Below are positions 9,109 through 18,089 of a stretch of 64,000 bases of DNA, piece after piece. The DNA comes from Nodosilinea sp. E11 (GTDB lineage Bacteria > Cyanobacteriota > Cyanobacteriia > Phormidesmidales > Phormidesmidaceae), in contig NZ_CP136520.1 in the NCBI RefSeq assembly GCF_032813545.1, positions 5,202,001 through 5,266,000 on the forward strand, given 5' to 3'. A program made the position numbers and the translations under genes. Every line of letters begins with the position of its first letter. Position 1 is the first letter of the stretch. The notes under the pieces were generated by a model, which worked only from the letters and a program-made list of their open reading frames with translations, did not search any database and was not told the DNA's origin.

Positions 9109-9885
9109 TTGAGAGAACAATCCTTCGAGTTTTATAATGCGGCTCTGTTTGCCGTCATTCTGGCCCGCTATTTTGTGGTGGCGGGGGCGGTCTACTGGTT
9201 CTTTTATTCATCCTTTAGCCCAAAACTAATCAACCAACGGCTGCGGCATCGGTCTCCCTCCTGGCCGATGATTCGTCACGATATTAAGCTGTCTGTGCTG
9301 TCGGCGGCGGTGTTTGCCGTAGCGGCGGCGTTTGTGCTTTCGGTTTACCACCAAGGGGTAACTCGCCTCTACACCGACCCCCACACCTACGGGCTGTGGT
9401 ACCTAGGGGCAAGCTATGGAGCGGTGCTGATTTTACAAGACGCCTACTTTTACTTCACCCATCGGTTGTTTCATCATCCCCGGCTGTTTCGCTGGCTACA
9501 CCAGGGCCACCACCGATCGCGCTACCCCACCCCCTGGACCTCCTTCGCCTTTGACCCCCTAGAAGCTGTTGTTCAGGCCCTATTTTTGGTTGGGCTGGTG
9601 TTTGTGCTGCCGCTGCACTTCATCACCATGATTGCGGTGCTGACCACGATGACCGTGTGGGCGGTTTTAAACCACCTCGGACCCGATCGCCTACCGGCCC
9701 TGTTTCCCCACCACTGGCTTGGGCAGTGGGTGATTGGCCCGGCCCACCATTCCATTCACCACCTCAAGTACACGGTCCATTACGGCCTCTATTTCACCTT
9801 TTGGGATCGGCTGGTTGGCACCCAAGATGTCAGCTATCGGCAGGTTTTGAGCGGTGCTGGGCCAGAAACAAGCGAGGTCGATTAG
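9109..9885 (+). CDS. Sterol desaturase / fatty acid hydroxylase family protein
   Basis: The 258-residue membrane protein has the histidine clusters that bind the di-iron centre: HRLFHH near residue 122, HQGHHR near 135 and HHSIHH near 217. Hydrophobic segments lie around residues 10-35, 60-85, 95-115 and 160-195. The family (PF04116) hydroxylates or desaturates lipids and carotenoids using O2; the substrate here is unknown. A stop lies directly upstream in frame, so the TTG at 9109 is the first possible start, without a clear ribosome binding site. The gene overlaps the convergent DUF2254 gene by 4 bp. Confidence 0.9.
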   Translation: MREQSFEFYNAALFAVILARYFVVAGAVYWFFYSSFSPKLINQRLRHRSPSWPMIRHDIKLSVLSAAVFAVAAAFVLSVYHQGVTRLYTDPHTYGLWYLGASYGAVLILQDAYFYFTHRLFHHPRLFRWLHQGHHRSRYPTPWTSFAFDPLEAVVQALFLVGLVFVLPLHFITMIAVLTTMTVWAVLNHLGPDRLPALFPHHWLGQWVIGPAHHSIHHLKYTVHYGLYFTFWDRLVGTQDVSYRQVLSGAGPETSEVD

Positions 9886-11261
9886 GGTGAGCTGACCGCC
9901 AGACCCGGTTTAGGGTTGAGTTTGGCTTCAACCGGCTCGATCGCCGCCATAGTCGCCACGTATTGAGTTTGAATATCCTGTCGGTCTAGGGGTTCGTAGA
10001 TGGCCTCCTGGCTGCCCCGTTCAATCATCTGGGCGTGACGACGCAGAGCGGCCCGGTCGGCCTCTTGCTGAGTGAAGGGGGCAATCACCGCGATCGCCTC
10101 TAGCAATCGGAGGGTAACCGCCACGCTCGATCGCCCGTTTTGCCGAATCTGGTTGAAGGCCGCATCGGTGATATCGCCAAAGGCGATGGGAGGCGTCAAC
10201 ACTCGCAGCTGATTTTGCTCATCGTACCGGTAGGGCCATGGCATCTGCTGCTGGGCCAGTTGGGCTAGAGTAGCGCTGAGCTGATCGATACAGCGGATGG
10301 CTGTAAACGGGTCGTTGATGCCGGGTGACAGTGCCCGTACGGCAATTTCGACCAGCTGAGTAATCGAAAACTCTAACTCTTGCTGATTGGTGCGCTTAGA
10401 GCCAATCACCAAGGTTTGATCGATCTGGGCTTCTAGGCTCGAATCTATTGATTCAGCAGGCAAAATTCGCATGAGGTCGCAGCCCTGCACCACAAACCGC
10501 CCCGGCTGTTGCCGCACCTGAATGATCAGATCGTGCTCGGTGGCGATCGCCATCAGCTGGTGTTCATCGATGACTTGAATGTAGCCGCTGGTCTTGGCCT
10601 TGACCCGGTGCGCCGAGTGCTCAAAGTCGGCCAACCGCTCAACGACAGCAGTGGCGGGGGTTAGGTCGGGTTGCCCCTGGCCGAAGGGGGTAGGAAACAG
10701 CCGGTCTATAGCTTCTTCTAGATCGTGGCCCACGGCGGTAATGATGTGGTCGACCTGAATGGATGAGGCCGCGTGGTGCAGAAAATAGATCAAGACGCCA
10801 ATACTGGCGATCGCTAGCCCCAGCGCACAGGTCACCGCTACGTGGGGCACAAACTCGCGCCCCTCAACTTCGTTGACCGTGCGCAGCACCATCAGGCTAT
10901 AGACAAAGGTTGAAATGAAGGTGCCCAACACCACCTGGTTGCCGGTGTCTTGCATAAAGTTTCGCAGCAGGCGGGGGCCAAACTGAGATGACGCTAGCTG
11001 AAGCGCCACAATGGTGATCGAAAAAGCCGTGGTGGCCACACTCACCATGGAACCGGCGATCGCCGATAGCACCGCCCGCGACCCGCTCGGCCCGAGCGCA
11101 TAGGCCCAGCTCACATGGTTGATGGCGTCAGCCTCTAGCCGGTGGTCAATGCCAATGGTAAAAAACGACAGTGCGATCGACAGCCCCACCATCAGCGTGG
11201 GCACAAACCAAAAGCTTGAACGTAACGAATCCCATAGTTTGTCTAACTGGGCGTATTTCAT
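9882..11261 (-). CDS. DUF2254 family membrane protein
   Basis: The 459-residue protein has four N-terminal membrane segments (about 15-37, 60-90, 107-127 and 138-162), with FSITIVALQLASSQFGPRLL in the second/third region characteristic of DUF2254. A large soluble C-terminal part follows, including LSPGINDPFTA. The function of the family is unknown; channel-like roles have been guessed. It converges with the hydroxylase gene with a 4-bp overlap. Confidence 0.88.
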   Translation of the reverse strand: MKYAQLDKLWDSLRSSFWFVPTLMVGLSIALSFFTIGIDHRLEADAINHVSWAYALGPSGSRAVLSAIAGSMVSVATTAFSITIVALQLASSQFGPRLLRNFMQDTGNQVVLGTFISTFVYSLMVLRTVNEVEGREFVPHVAVTCALGLAIASIGVLIYFLHHAASSIQVDHIITAVGHDLEEAIDRLFPTPFGQGQPDLTPATAVVERLADFEHSAHRVKAKTSGYIQVIDEHQLMAIATEHDLIIQVRQQPGRFVVQGCDLMRILPAESIDSSLEAQIDQTLVIGSKRTNQQELEFSITQLVEIAVRALSPGINDPFTAIRCIDQLSATLAQLAQQQMPWPYRYDEQNQLRVLTPPIAFGDITDAAFNQIRQNGRSSVAVTLRLLEAIAVIAPFTQQEADRAALRRHAQMIERGSQEAIYEPLDRQDIQTQYVATMAAIEPVEAKLNPKPGLAVSSP

Positions 11262-11621
11262 CGGCGGAATTTAGATGGAATCTATCCTTAGAAAGACTCG
11301 AGCCAGAACTTCATAGTCTATTCTGACCTACAAGCAACGAAGCTGCTATTTATCGGTATTTTTAGAAAATTTAGGCTTTATTTGGATGCGATCGTAATTT
11401 TTTAAAGAATTAAATAAGCAGATGACTCTAAACAAATTGACTCAAGCCGATATCCAAGGGCTTGTTACTAGTAGATTTGTCCGGCATTTGGCTGTCTAAG
11501 GCTCACTCTAGCCTCCTGAATGAGAGATGGACTGATTTCATGATGTATTTATTCCAGTTAAATCTGCCAGATCAACCGCATTTTTGCGGTCTATAGTTTT
11601 GAACTCATAGCCTTTAACCCC
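11262..11621. other. AT-rich intergenic region
   Basis: The 360 bp between divergently transcribed genes are AT-rich and presumably hold both promoters. No RNA gene or repeat is evident. Confidence 0.45.
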
Positions 11622-11900
11622 ATGGCCTACATTCTATCTTTGCTAGCAACTGAGTCACCGACAAAGTCGACACCGCCTTTGCTCTGCTACCACATTAATG
11701 ATACTTGTACTACTCAAATTGTTCGCGTCATGCGGGCATCAGTGTGCCATTTTGAGCGTATTATCTTCGCCGGAGAACGCATTTTATTTGAAGCATTTCC
11801 AGATTCTTATCTAGAAATCTCGTCATCTCTGCTCGGCGAAACTCTAACCAGCCAAATCGCCTGCCGACTACTGCAAGTCAGTGAGTGGGCTGAGGCCTAA
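11622..11900 (+). CDS. DUF1830 domain-containing protein
   Basis: The 92-residue protein matches the cyanobacterial DUF1830 pattern: CYHINDT, a QIVR-type strand, then FERIIFAGERILFEAF and LEIS. The family is small, soluble and of unknown function, found nearly only in cyanobacteria. It lies 69 bp upstream of the transglutaminase-like gene on the same strand and could be co-transcribed. Confidence 0.85.
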   Translation: MAYILSLLATESPTKSTPPLLCYHINDTCTTQIVRVMRASVCHFERIIFAGERILFEAFPDSYLEISSSLLGETLTSQIACRLLQVSEWAEA

Positions 11901-11969
11901 GGATTATAGGATTTCTCCTATCCCATGTAGTATGAGGCTCTACGATACTTGTGCTTACAGAGAGGGCGT

Positions 11970-12755
11970 ATGCGGTTAGATGCAGGGTGCCAACTTGTGT
12001 TTGAGACGACGGAGCCTTCGCCTCTGATCCTGATGTTAATGCCGCGCACCGGGGCCGCGCAGCAGGTGATGCAGGCCGAGTTTCAGGTGCAGCCCGATAG
12101 TCCAGTCGTGGAGTACATCGATAGCTACGGTAACCTGTGCCAGCGATTGGTGGCCCCATCCGGGCAGCTGCGGTTAAGCGCGACGGCCATTGTTGATGTG
12201 CCTGATGGCATTGACGTGCAGCCCGGTGCCGAGTTTGTGCCGGTGCAAGACCTGCCCGATTACGCGCTTCAGTTTTTGTTGCCCAGTCGCTATTGCCAAT
12301 CTGACTTGCTCGGCGATCTGGCCACCGAAATTGTTGGAGATCTGGAGTCGGCCTACGACCAAGTTGAGGCCATTCGCCACTGGATTCACACCCATATCGA
12401 ATACCGCTACGACACTAGCAATGCCTCTACCTCGGCCCTCGAAACCGAAAAAAACCGGGTGGGGGTCTGCCGCGACTTTGTGCATTTAGGCCTTGCTCTA
12501 TGCCGCAGTTTGACCATTCCAGCACGCATGGTGGTGGGCTATCTCTACCAGCTCGACCCGATGGATCTGCATGCCTGGTTTGAAGCCTATGTGGGCGATC
12601 GCTGGTATACCTTTGACGCGACTCAGCCCACCCCCCGGGGCAATCGAATTGCGATCGCCTACGGGCGAGATGCCGCCGATGTTGCGTTAGCGACTCAGTT
12701 TGGTCCGCTAAATTTGACCGAAATGAAGGTGTGGGTAAACGCCGCGACCTTGTAG
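11970..12755 (+). CDS. Transglutaminase-like cysteine peptidase family protein
   Basis: An N-terminal beta domain (residues 1-120) precedes a transglutaminase-like core with the complete triad: Cys in RVGVCRDFVHL, His in LHAWFEAY and Asp in TFDATQ. Bacterial relatives (PF01841) are mostly peptidases or amidases. No signal peptide is present, so it is cytoplasmic. An upstream TTG at 11949 is in frame, but ATG 11970 follows AGAGAGGG and is preferred (261 residues). The natural substrate cannot be inferred. Confidence 0.9.
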   Translation: MRLDAGCQLVFETTEPSPLILMLMPRTGAAQQVMQAEFQVQPDSPVVEYIDSYGNLCQRLVAPSGQLRLSATAIVDVPDGIDVQPGAEFVPVQDLPDYALQFLLPSRYCQSDLLGDLATEIVGDLESAYDQVEAIRHWIHTHIEYRYDTSNASTSALETEKNRVGVCRDFVHLGLALCRSLTIPARMVVGYLYQLDPMDLHAWFEAYVGDRWYTFDATQPTPRGNRIAIAYGRDAADVALATQFGPLNLTEMKVWVNAATL

Positions 12756-13177
12756 TTGTCTTGCAATCCGCTCAAAGCTGGACAAGATCGACTAGAATGG
12801 GGCTTATACCAGCGACGACGCTACCCGTTGCGAGGCAGCCTGTGCGGATGCCATACGTTTTTAACCCCTTTCTTGACCTGGTTTTCTAACCTCTGGCGTT
12901 GTGCTGCTCAGCAGGGCAGCGAATTTATAATCGTGCAGCTTAGGTAATTTTCTGAGCCGTTTTTTCTAGGTGGTAGGCATGACTCACCCTACAGCCGCTG
13001 GCATTGCAAGCTCAAATTTGAGATTTGCTTTCCCAACCCTTTCTTGATCGTGCAGAATTCTGTAGAGCGGCTGGAGATGGCCTCGTTTGTAAGCCGCCAG
13101 CTCCAATTATGCTATGCCCGGAGAAGCTAGCCAAGCCCCCAGGCCTGAAACCGCTGTGTTTTTAGTAGGTGAAAATC
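12756..13177. other. Intergenic region, nothing recognised
   Basis: About 420 bp without a credible gene. A 63-codon frame starting right at 12756 has a composition unlike a protein and no ribosome binding site. Confidence 0.45.
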
Positions 13178-13285
13178 ATGGGCAAAGAGAGAAAAAGCAA
13201 CAAAGAAACCAAAAAACCCAAGTCAGACTCTAGCGATGGCAAGAAGAAAAAAAAAGATCCTAAGCGGTATGACAGCACACCCTAA
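13178..13285 (+). CDS. Small lysine-rich protein (35 aa)
   Basis: An ATG preceded by TAGGTG opens a 35-codon frame starting MGKERKSNKETKKPKS, with a poly-lysine tract and ending KRYDSTP. Small basic proteins beginning GKERKSNKE-KK are found in many bacteria and are usually left unannotated. Nucleic-acid binding is plausible from the charge but not shown. The start of the frame matches that family, which is why I call it a real gene. Confidence 0.65.
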   Translation: MGKERKSNKETKKPKSDSSDGKKKKKDPKRYDSTP

Positions 13286-14075
13286 TTTTTAGTCATAACT
13301 TCGCGATCGTAACGCCGACACCACTGCCGTTTCTAGGGGCGTTAGCATCCACAGGTTAGCCTCATTCTTCACCAAGATGGCTTAACTCAGTGCTGCTGCG
13401 GGGTGTAGCTTGCGATCGCAGTGAGCCTGCTAGGCCAGTGAGTTACGCGATCGCAACCCACCCCTCATTCAGGCGTCTCACCCATCATTAGCACCGTATT
13501 TAACGCCCTGCCAAATCTCAGGCGCTCTCAGCGTGAGATTTGGCAGGGCGCTATTTTTCTTTTATCCATTATTTTAGGTGCGTCAGCCATCTCTACCTTT
13601 CGGTAGTTGAGAACAGCTAGAGTGCTCCTTACTCTGCTGAGGTATACATCACCTAATAAATGAAGGTTTAGATGCTATGAGCAGCAAATTCTCAGGATCA
13701 ACTAAATTTAAATAGTCAAATTATCCAGCGCTACAAAGCATGGCTAGAAGTATTTACAAAGTGCTAGTCAATGCATAGATTGATTGCCCGAAAGCCGGCT
13801 TAAAAGTTGGCCCTATGCACCCTTACTACCCAGCTTTAGGGCAAGTTTTAGACAAAATTTAGCAGGCCGAGTTAGTGCATCAGTCTCTGGTGCGGCTCAT
13901 TGAGAAGTATCAGTTTAGCCTAATCAGCCCGGGCACGGTCCTTTTTAGGAATAGTGCAATGGCTTAACGCGGTGTCCCGGTGTTTGGCTAGCCAACGTTT
14001 TTAAACTTCATTTTGAGACGCGATCGCAGTTCGCAAGTCAGTTTGCCCCCAAAGCAGTCAACCCCAAAGGATATG
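13286..14075. other. Long intergenic region with a large hairpin and possible decayed coding sequence
   Basis: The 790 bp contain the hairpin at 13504-13550, two HIP1-bearing inverted segments near 13410-13460 and a weak relative of the palindromic repeat near 13335. Around 13862-13966 one frame reads like a protein fragment (VHQSLVRLIEKYQFSLISPG) but lacks a start and is preceded by a stop. It may be a gene remnant. Confidence 0.4.
13504..13561 (+). terminator. Long perfect hairpin, terminator-like
   Basis: The 17-bp arms CGCCCTGCCAAATCTCA (13504-13520) and TGAGATTTGGCAGGGCG (13534-13550) are perfect complements around a 13-nt loop, followed by CTATTTTTCTTTT. It could end a transcript from the small gene at 13178 or a separate small RNA. 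Confidence 0.75.
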
Positions 14076-15656
14076 ATGAAGGCGCTATTGCTATACCCCC
14101 TGTTTCCCCAGTCTTTCTGGTCCTACGATCGCTTTATGGAGCTGGCTGGGCTAAAGTCCACCATTCCGCCCTTGGGCATTATCACCGTTGCAGCCCTGTT
14201 GCCTGCCGACTGGGAGATTCGCTTTTACGATCGCAACGTCAAGCCTGAAACCGATGCTGACTGGGACTGGTGCGACCTGGTGATTCTCTCGGCCATGCTG
14301 GTGCAAAAGCCCGACTTTCAGGCCCTGATTCGCAAAGCAGTCAGCCTGGGCAAGCGCGTGGCCGTCGGTGGCCCCTACCCCACCTCCGTACCTGAAGCGG
14401 CTTTAGAGGCAGGGGCGGAGTTTTTGGTTTTGGATGAAGGCGAAATGACGGTGCCTCAGTTTTTAGAGGCGCTAGACCGGGGCGATACCAAGGGGGTGTT
14501 TCGCTCCTTAGAAAAGCCTGATGTCACCCACAGCCCCGTGCCACGGTTTGATCTCCTCCAGCGCGATGCCTACTTGATGATGGCCATGCAGTTTTCGCGG
14601 GGCTGCCCGTTTAACTGCGAGTTTTGCGACATTATTTCGCTCTACGGTCGCAAGCCCCGCACCAAGGAGCCCGAGCAGGCCCTAGGCGAGCTGCAAACCC
14701 TCTACGACCTGGGCTGGCGTGGCTCGCTCTTCATTGTCGATGACAACTTCATTGGCAACCAGCGCAACGTCAAGCGCTTTTTGCGCGAGCTGATCCCCTG
14801 GATGCAGGCCCACCAGTACCCCTTTACCTTCATTACTGAGGCTTCGGTCAACCTGGCCGAAGACGATGAACTGTTGCAGCTGATGAAGGAGGCCGGGTTC
14901 TACGCCGTCTTTTTGGGCATTGAAACCCCAGACCAGGACAGTTTGCAGGTGACTCGCAAGGTCCAAAATACCCGTAACCCCCTAGTAGAGGCCTGCCGCA
15001 AAATCAACGAGGCGGGCATGCTGATCTATGCCGGGTTTATTCTTGGCTTTGATGGGGAGCGGGCCGGAGCGGGCGATCGCATTCAAGCCTTTGTCGAGCA
15101 AACCAGCATTCCTCAGCCCATGTTGGGGCTGCTGCAAGCCCTGCCCAACACTGCCCTATGGGAGCGACTCAAGCGAGAGGAGCGCCTGCTCGCAGGCGAT
15201 AGCCTACCGGCCGGCGATCAAAATACCCTGATGAACTTTATTCCCACCCGCCCGGTTTCGGAATTGGCCAAAGACTACGTGGAGGGGTTTTGGCAACTCT
15301 ACGATCCCCAGGCCTACCTCAGTCGCTGCCTGCGGCAGTGCCTCAGCATTAGCCCGGCCAACCGCCGCCAGCAAACGATGCAGTTTCCCCTCAACAAGGG
15401 GCTACGGCTGTTTGCCCAGCTCGTTTGGCACCAGGGCATTCGTCGGGCCGAGCTGCGGCGTCAATTTTGGCAACAGCTGTGGACGATCTGGCGCACTAAG
15501 CCGCAGATGCTCAACATGTATCTAGGGCTATGCGCCGCCGGAGAGCATTTTTGGGAGTACCGCGCCTTAGCCCGCGAGCGCATCAGTGAGCAACTGGGCT
15601 ATGACCCCATGGAACCGGCAGCAGCGCCGGTGCTTGAACCCGCGCTGACCCGGTAG
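14076..15656 (+). CDS. B12-binding domain radical SAM protein
   Basis: The start is taken at the second of two adjacent ATGs because AAAGG lies 5 nt before it; a TTG at 14013 only extends the frame. The N-terminus has a cobalamin-binding-like Rossmann region (residues 1-150; PPLGIITVAALLP, VAVGGPYPT). The radical SAM cluster motif CPFNCEFC follows at about residues 177-184. A C-terminal DUF4070-type region ends the 526-residue protein. The overall arrangement resembles class B radical SAM methylases such as HpnP, which methylates hopanoids, but many paralogues exist and the substrate is not assignable. Confidence 0.9.
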   Translation: MKALLLYPLFPQSFWSYDRFMELAGLKSTIPPLGIITVAALLPADWEIRFYDRNVKPETDADWDWCDLVILSAMLVQKPDFQALIRKAVSLGKRVAVGGPYPTSVPEAALEAGAEFLVLDEGEMTVPQFLEALDRGDTKGVFRSLEKPDVTHSPVPRFDLLQRDAYLMMAMQFSRGCPFNCEFCDIISLYGRKPRTKEPEQALGELQTLYDLGWRGSLFIVDDNFIGNQRNVKRFLRELIPWMQAHQYPFTFITEASVNLAEDDELLQLMKEAGFYAVFLGIETPDQDSLQVTRKVQNTRNPLVEACRKINEAGMLIYAGFILGFDGERAGAGDRIQAFVEQTSIPQPMLGLLQALPNTALWERLKREERLLAGDSLPAGDQNTLMNFIPTRPVSELAKDYVEGFWQLYDPQAYLSRCLRQCLSISPANRRQQTMQFPLNKGLRLFAQLVWHQGIRRAELRRQFWQQLWTIWRTKPQMLNMYLGLCAAGEHFWEYRALARERISEQLGYDPMEPAAAPVLEPALTR

Positions 15657-15702
15657 CTGGGGTATGGCCGAAACCGTATCTAGCTCAGTGTAGAGTTTTG
15701 GC

Positions 15703-15730
15703 TAGCTGGCGATCGCGCGATCGCCAGCTA
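15703..15730. repeat. Perfect 28-bp palindrome made of two abutting HIP1 octamers
   Basis: TAGCTGGCGATCGC is followed at once by its exact reverse complement, placing two GCGATCGC sites back to back. It lies between two convergent genes and could form a bidirectional hairpin, though without a T tract. Confidence 0.85.
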
Positions 15731-15779
15731 ATGACTGGATACAACCATAAGGTTGCCCTCAACCGCCAACTTAAAACTG

Positions 15780-16586
15780 CTAGGCCAACACCTTGGCAGG
15801 CGATAGCGTCAGCACATCAACGCCGTCTTTGGTGACTGCAACCGTGTGCTCAAACTGGGCCGAGAGGGAGCGATCGACGGTGATCGCCGTCCAGCCATCG
15901 ACCAAAATTTCGGCCTCGTAGCTGCCAACGTTGATCATCGGCTCAATGGTAAACACCATGCCGGGGCGCAGCTTTTTGCCTTTGCCCTTTTCGCCATAGT
16001 GGGGAATTTGCGGCGCAGCGTGGAAAATGCGATGGACGCCGTGGCCCACAAAGTCGCGCACCACCGAGAACCCTTCGCCCTCAGCATATTCTTGAATGGC
16101 TGCACCGATATCGCCCACCCGCGCACCGGGCTTAACGGCGCGAATGCCGCGCCACATGGCTTCTTCGGTGACTTCGACTAGGCGACGAGTGGCGGGGGCG
16201 ACATCGCCTACCAAAAAGGTGCGGCTGGTATCGCCGTGGTAGCCATTGAGAATGGGAGTGACATCGATGTTGACAATGTCGCCATCGCGCAGCACGTCTT
16301 CACCGTTGGGGATGCCGTGGCAGATGACCTCGTTAATGCTGGTGCAGATCGAGCGGGGGAAGGGCATCACAGTACCGGCATAGCCCAGGGGAGCGCTCTT
16401 AGCACCGCGTTCTTGGGTCCAGGCTTCGGCCAGGTCGTTGAGCTTTTGGGTGGTAACCCCAGGCTTGACGAAGGGGGTGAGATAGTCGAGCAGCTGAGCG
16501 GCAAGCTGGCAGGCTTTGCGCATAGTCTCTAGCTCGCGGCTAGACAGCAGGGTGATGACTTCAGAGGGTTGCTTTTGTTCTTCCAC
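15780..16586 (-). CDS. map: Type I methionine aminopeptidase
   Basis: This cytosolic metalloenzyme removes the initiator methionine from new proteins. The 268-residue sequence shows the family signature and the five metal ligands: two Asp in NIDVTPILNGYHGDTSRTF, His in FVGHGVHRIFH, Glu in FTIEPM and Glu in AQFEHTVAV. The start codon is GTG. It lacks the N-terminal SH3-binding zinc finger of longer MetAPs. It stands alone between convergent and same-strand neighbours. Confidence 0.97.
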   Translation of the reverse strand: MEEQKQPSEVITLLSSRELETMRKACQLAAQLLDYLTPFVKPGVTTQKLNDLAEAWTQERGAKSAPLGYAGTVMPFPRSICTSINEVICHGIPNGEDVLRDGDIVNIDVTPILNGYHGDTSRTFLVGDVAPATRRLVEVTEEAMWRGIRAVKPGARVGDIGAAIQEYAEGEGFSVVRDFVGHGVHRIFHAAPQIPHYGEKGKGKKLRPGMVFTIEPMINVGSYEAEILVDGWTAITVDRSLSAQFEHTVAVTKDGVDVLTLSPAKVLA

Positions 16587-16825
16587 GGTGTGCCTGGGTC
16601 TGAGTTACGGGGCGGATGCGACAGGCCGCCTGGTTTTAGGGTGCACAGTTGCGGGAAGTTTGAAACGCCAGAGGCTAAGAATCGTCAGCTGTTCCCGAAA
16701 TGCGCGGCCAAAATGCCAGCCTGAAAATGTTAATCCTTAGTATAGCGCTCTGGGGATGGGGGTTAAGGTTTCAGGTTCTAGGTTTGACGTAGACCGTATA
16801 TCTGAGACACAACGCCGCCCTTCCA

Positions 16826-17953
16826 TTAATCGCCCCAGAGGCGTCGGCGGGCGGGGCCTTGCAGGCGATCGTGGGTGTCGCGCAGCAGAGCAGGGATGTC
16901 TAGCTGTTCGGGGCAGCGGGGTAGGCAGTCGCCGCAGTCGGTGCAGTGGCTGGCTTTGCGACCGGGAAACCAGTGGCCCGCGTTCTCAAACATGCGGTAG
17001 CGGTAGGTGCCAAAGGGTTGCATGTCGTAGGCCACGGCGAGATTTCTCAGCCGCAGCACCTCGGGAATGTGGATGGCTTCGGGGCAGGGCAGGCAAGCGT
17101 AGCACTGGGCGCAGCGGTCAGCGCCTAGAACCTTGGTTTCGTGGGCTGAGAGCCGTTCGAGGGTGGTGAGTTCTTCGGGGGCAAGAGGCTGGGTGCGATC
17201 GCCCAAGGTTTCCAGCGGCGCGAGTTCTGCTGGGGTAGCGGGGCCGGTGCTGAGGGTGGTGACGCGTGGGTCAGACAGCAGCCAGCGGTAGGTGAGTTCT
17301 AAGGGGCTAAAGGGGGCGCAGAGTTCTTTAAGCTGGGTGGGCGGGCTATAGAGCATCCCCCCCTTATCGCCGGGGGAAATGATGAAAATGCCCATGTCTC
17401 GATCGGTAGCGAGGTCGAGCAGGGGGGCATGGCGCTGAAAAAAGTAGTAGTAGTGCAGGTTGACAAAATCAAACTGGTCGGTGGCGATCGCCCCCTCGAT
17501 CACCTCTCGGCTACCGTGGCTCGAAAACCCCACGTGGCCAATTTTTCCCTCGGACTGAAACCGCCGCACCGCCGCCATACAGCCCTGGGGATCGCTGACT
17601 AGGGCCAACTGCTCCGGGGTATTTATCCCGTGGATGGCGAGGCAGGGGATGCAATCGAGGCCCAGCCGCTCTAGGGAGTCTGCTAAGCGCTGGGCCATGG
17701 TAGCGGCATCGGGCTGGGGCGTAATTTTGGTGGTGATCACCAGGTTGGGGGGCCGGTCAGCAGTCTGGAGAAAGTCTCCCAGCCAGCGCTCACTGCTGCC
17801 GTAGCCCTGGGCGGTTTCGATATGGTTGATGCCGAGGGCCAGCCCGGCTCTAAGGGTGTCAAAAAACACCGACTTTGAGGCCAGGGCGCGCATAGTGCCG
17901 AGGGATAGCACCGAGAGATTGAGATTTGTGCGGCCAAAGCGGCGGTATTGCAT
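16826..17953 (-). CDS. Aldo/keto reductase with C-terminal 4Fe-4S domain
   Basis: Residues 1-260 form an AKR TIM barrel (YRRFGRTNLNLSVLSLGT; GINHIETAQGYGSSE with the catalytic-type Tyr region; VGFSSHG). The tail carries two cysteine clusters (CAQCYACLPCP and CTDCGDCLPRCPEQLDIP), a ferredoxin-like module that can hold 4Fe-4S clusters. Such fusions are common in cyanobacteria and anaerobes; the electron partner and substrate are unknown. Length is 375 residues. Confidence 0.93.
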   Translation of the reverse strand: MQYRRFGRTNLNLSVLSLGTMRALASKSVFFDTLRAGLALGINHIETAQGYGSSERWLGDFLQTADRPPNLVITTKITPQPDAATMAQRLADSLERLGLDCIPCLAIHGINTPEQLALVSDPQGCMAAVRRFQSEGKIGHVGFSSHGSREVIEGAIATDQFDFVNLHYYYFFQRHAPLLDLATDRDMGIFIISPGDKGGMLYSPPTQLKELCAPFSPLELTYRWLLSDPRVTTLSTGPATPAELAPLETLGDRTQPLAPEELTTLERLSAHETKVLGADRCAQCYACLPCPEAIHIPEVLRLRNLAVAYDMQPFGTYRYRMFENAGHWFPGRKASHCTDCGDCLPRCPEQLDIPALLRDTHDRLQGPARRRLWGD

Positions 17954-18011
17954 GGCAAAAGCAAGGCAAGAGAGTTGGATGATCGCCTCGCTGAGGAAAT
18001 GATCGAGGAGG

Positions 18012-18050
18012 ATCCCCCCTGCCCCCCTTATGAAGGGGGGCAGGGGGGAT
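18012..18050. repeat. Perfect 18-bp-arm hairpin repeat (ATCCCCCC family)
   Basis: ATCCCCCCTGCCCCCCTT (18012-18029) and its exact complement (18033-18050) are separated by ATG. A related element bounded by GATCCCCC/GGGGGATC lies inside the gene at 20556-20634. Here it is intergenic, between two minus-strand genes. Confidence 0.88.
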
Positions 18051-18089
18051 TGGTTACAGCAAAGGTGTGGAGGAGAGCCGTTTTGTCAG

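Noticed and set aside
13862-13966. Protein-like stretch VHQSLVRLIEKYQFSLISPG
   Set aside because: No start codon, stop directly upstream, short; may be a decayed gene but not supportable.
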